DNA from: Alphaproteobacteria bacterium
Lineage (GTDB): Bacteria > Pseudomonadota > Alphaproteobacteria > RF32 > CAG-239
Reading direction: 5' to 3'
Assembly: GCA_017645485.1 (NCBI GenBank)
Contig: JAGCOI010000057.1
Coordinates: 1 to 6,678, forward strand
Length of the DNA: 6,678 bases
Part shown: positions 5,217-6,678 of the stretch, piece after piece
Layout of the letters: each line of letters opens with the position of its first letter
How positions within the stretch are numbered: position 1 is the first letter of the stretch
The notes under the pieces: model-generated
What the model was told of the DNA's origin: nothing
What the model saw: only the letters and a program-made list of their open reading frames with translations
Database searches by the model: none
Translations under genes and position numbers: made by a program

Positions 5217-6602
5217 AAAATTGACGGACTTCGGTGTTCTCGGAAACGGAATAACATCTCGAATATTGGAAATACCGGTCACAAGCATCATCATGCGTTC
5301 AAAACCCAAACCGAATCCTGCATGCGGAACCGTACCGTATTTACGCGAATCCAAATACCATGCATAATCTTCCAAACGCATACCGAGTTCTTTAATACGA
5401 GCCGTTAAAACATCATATCGTTCTTCACGTTGCGAACCGCCGATGAGCTCCCCTATTCTCGGAACCAAAACATCCATTGCGGCAACGGTTTTGCCGTCAT
5501 CGTTCAAACGCATATAAAAAGCTTTGATTTCTTTGGGATAGTTATACACGATAACCGGCTTTTTGAAATATTCTTCGGCCAAAAAGCGCTCATGTTCGGT
5601 TTGCATATCTATACCGTATTCAGGTGCATATTCAAATTTTTTGCCCGATTTTTTCATCAACTCGATGGCTTCGGTATAACTCACACGCGCAAAACTATTA
5701 TGCGCAATATTTTCAAGCGTTTCTTTTAATGTCGGATCCACAAACTTTTCAAAAAGCGCCAAATCTTCTTTGCAATGTTCCATAATATGTTTTACACATG
5801 AACGAACCATATCTTCCGCCACATCCATATCGTCATTTAAATCGGCGAATGCCATTTCCGGCTCAATCATCCAAAATTCGGCGGCATGACGCGGTGTATT
5901 TGAATTTTCGGCTCTGAACGTCGGCCCGAATGTATAAATATCACCTAAAGCACAAGCATACATTTCGCCGTTTAATTGTCCCGAAACCGTCAAATGTGCC
6001 GGTTTTCCGAAAAAATCCTCCGCATAGTTAATTTTACCGTCTTTTGTCTTCGGTAAATTCTGCATATCAAATGTTGTTACCTCAAACATTTCACCGGCAC
6101 CTTCGCAATCCGAACCGGTAATAATCGGCGTATGCACATACCTAAAACCTTTACTGTGAAAAAACTGATGAATGGCATACGAAAGTTCCGAACGAATCCG
6201 AAAAGCCGCACCATATTTGTTTGTACGCGGACGCAAATGTGCGATACTGCGCAAATATTCATCTGTCATTTTTTTCTTTTGCAGGGGGTAATCATCAGGT
6301 GCAATGGCATATATTTCAACAGCCGAAGCTTGAATTTCATATTTTTGATTACCGCCTTGCGAAGCGACCAATGCGCCCTCCACAGCCACAGACGAACCTG
6401 TGGATAATTTTTTTACATCTTCATAATTGGAAAGCGTATTTAATGCAATCACCTGCATATTAGCCAAACACGAACCGTCATTTATTTCAATAAAAGAAAA
6501 ATCTTTTGCATCACGACGCGTTTTAACCCAACCTTTAATCAACACCTTATCTTGCGGTGCATCTGCATTTAACAGGCTCACAATTTTTGAACGTTTTAAC
6601 AT
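5214..6602 (-). CDS. asnS: Asparagine-tRNA ligase (asparaginyl-tRNA synthetase)
   Basis: AsnS attaches asparagine to tRNA-Asn in an ATP-dependent reaction in the cytoplasm. At 462 residues it matches the E. coli enzyme (466). The N-terminal OB-fold anticodon-binding domain covers about 18-100 ([20 protein letters not shown] at 20-39). The class II catalytic core shows HLRPRTN (122-128), [17 protein letters not shown] (157-173), class II motif 2 at 229-249 (FRAEN, then [12 protein letters not shown]), GGSQREER (388-395) and motif 3 GFGLGFER (429-436) with its conserved Arg436, then [12 protein letters not shown] (446-457). These signatures distinguish it from AspS and LysS. The ATG has AAGGA 10 bases upstream (6617-6613). 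It is the first gene of the operon asnS > exported protein > rpoH > prmC. Many alphaproteobacteria lack AsnS and make Asn-tRNA by amidation of Asp-tRNA, so its presence is mildly informative about lineage. Confidence 0.98.
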   Translation of the reverse strand: MLKRSKIVSLLNADAPQDKVLIKGWVKTRRDAKDFSFIEINDGSCLANMQVIALNTLSNYEDVKKLSTGSSVAVEGALVASQGGNQKYEIQASAVEIYAIAPDDYPLQKKKMTDEYLRSIAHLRPRTNKYGAAFRIRSELSYAIHQFFHSKGFRYVHTPIITGSDCEGAGEMFEVTTFDMQNLPKTKDGKINYAEDFFGKPAHLTVSGQLNGEMYACALGDIYTFGPTFRAENSNTPRHAAEFWMIEPEMAFADLNDDMDVAEDMVRSCVKHIMEHCKEDLALFEKFVDPTLKETLENIAHNSFARVSYTEAIELMKKSGKKFEYAPEYGIDMQTEHERFLAEEYFKKPVIVYNYPKEIKAFYMRLNDDGKTVAAMDVLVPRIGELIGGSQREERYDVLTARIKELGMRLEDYAWYLDSRKYGTVPHAGFGLGFERMMMLVTGISNIRDVIPFPRTPKSVNF

Positions 6603-6646
6603 TGTTGTTATATCCTTATTTTTATATTTTTAAAAAAACTGCATGC

Positions 6647-6675
6647 ACTATACATCAACAAAGTTTGAAAGTCTA
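6647..6675 (-). promoter_or_regulatory. Putative promoter of the asnS-rpoH-prmC operon
   Basis: On the minus strand, TAGACT (6675-6670) matches four of six -35 bases. After 17 bases, TATAGT (6652-6647) matches five of six -10 bases. Transcription would begin near 6640, giving an AT-rich leader of about 38 bases before the asnS ATG that holds AAGGA at 6617-6613. No attenuator hairpin, T-box or riboswitch fits in this leader. The window ends just beyond, so further upstream elements cannot be judged. Confidence 0.45.
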
Positions 6676-6678
6676 GCA

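Noticed and set aside
6640..6647. TGCATGCA palindrome near the inferred asnS transcript start
   Set aside because: It has no loop so cannot form a hairpin, and an eight-base palindrome alone is too common to call an operator.
6603..6678. Riboswitch, T-box or leader-peptide attenuator ahead of asnS
   Set aside because: The inferred leader is about 38 bases, AT-rich and without stems, too short for any of these; sequence beyond the window edge is unknown.

Overview
The window looks like an ordinary, well-packed bacterial chromosome segment, AT-rich throughout, with no mobile element, rRNA, tRNA or CRISPR array that I can see. The recognisable proteins (ClpX, ClpP, RpoH, PrmC, AsnS) are all full length and intact. 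RpoH (region 2.4 reading RLATYALWWIKAAI, followed by an RpoH box) and ClpP (start region reading [20 protein letters not shown]) resemble alphaproteobacterial forms. A low-GC, host-associated alphaproteobacterium is my best guess. It rests on remembered family patterns, not on a search.

Layout, left to right. Positions 1-74 carry the first 24 codons of a minus-strand gene that leaves the window. After a divergent promoter region comes an unrecognised 62-codon basic protein on the plus strand (228-416). It ends at a strong bidirectional terminator (430-462). That terminator also closes the minus-strand clpP-clpX operon (2355 down to 474). An extremely AT-rich divergent spacer (2356-2476) separates clpP from an unrecognised acidic 150-residue protein on the plus strand (2477-2929). 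This gene meets prmC tail to tail with only 6 bases between the stops. The rest is a minus-strand operon transcribed asnS > exported hypothetical protein > rpoH > prmC (6602 down to 2936), with a plausible promoter at the right edge. Two of its three junctions are one-base TAATG stop/start overlaps.

How the genes fit together. RpoH is the heat-shock sigma factor, and ClpX and ClpP form an ATP-dependent protease that is commonly part of the heat-shock regulon, so the window is a proteostasis neighbourhood. AsnS (charging tRNA-Asn) and PrmC (methylating release factors) are translation genes that share the rpoH transcript. Genes with their own transcription or a clear spacer (the 62-residue protein, clpP, clpX, the 150-residue protein, asnS) have good AAGGA-type ribosome binding sites. 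The three genes downstream of asnS do not, which suggests that their translation, including that of rpoH, is coupled to the gene before.

Novelty. I see no convincing new multi-gene system. The items most worth a second look are three unrecognised proteins (62, 150 and 168 residues), the coupling architecture around rpoH, a Pro-to-Ser change in the ClpX Walker A motif, and the changed RpoH box.
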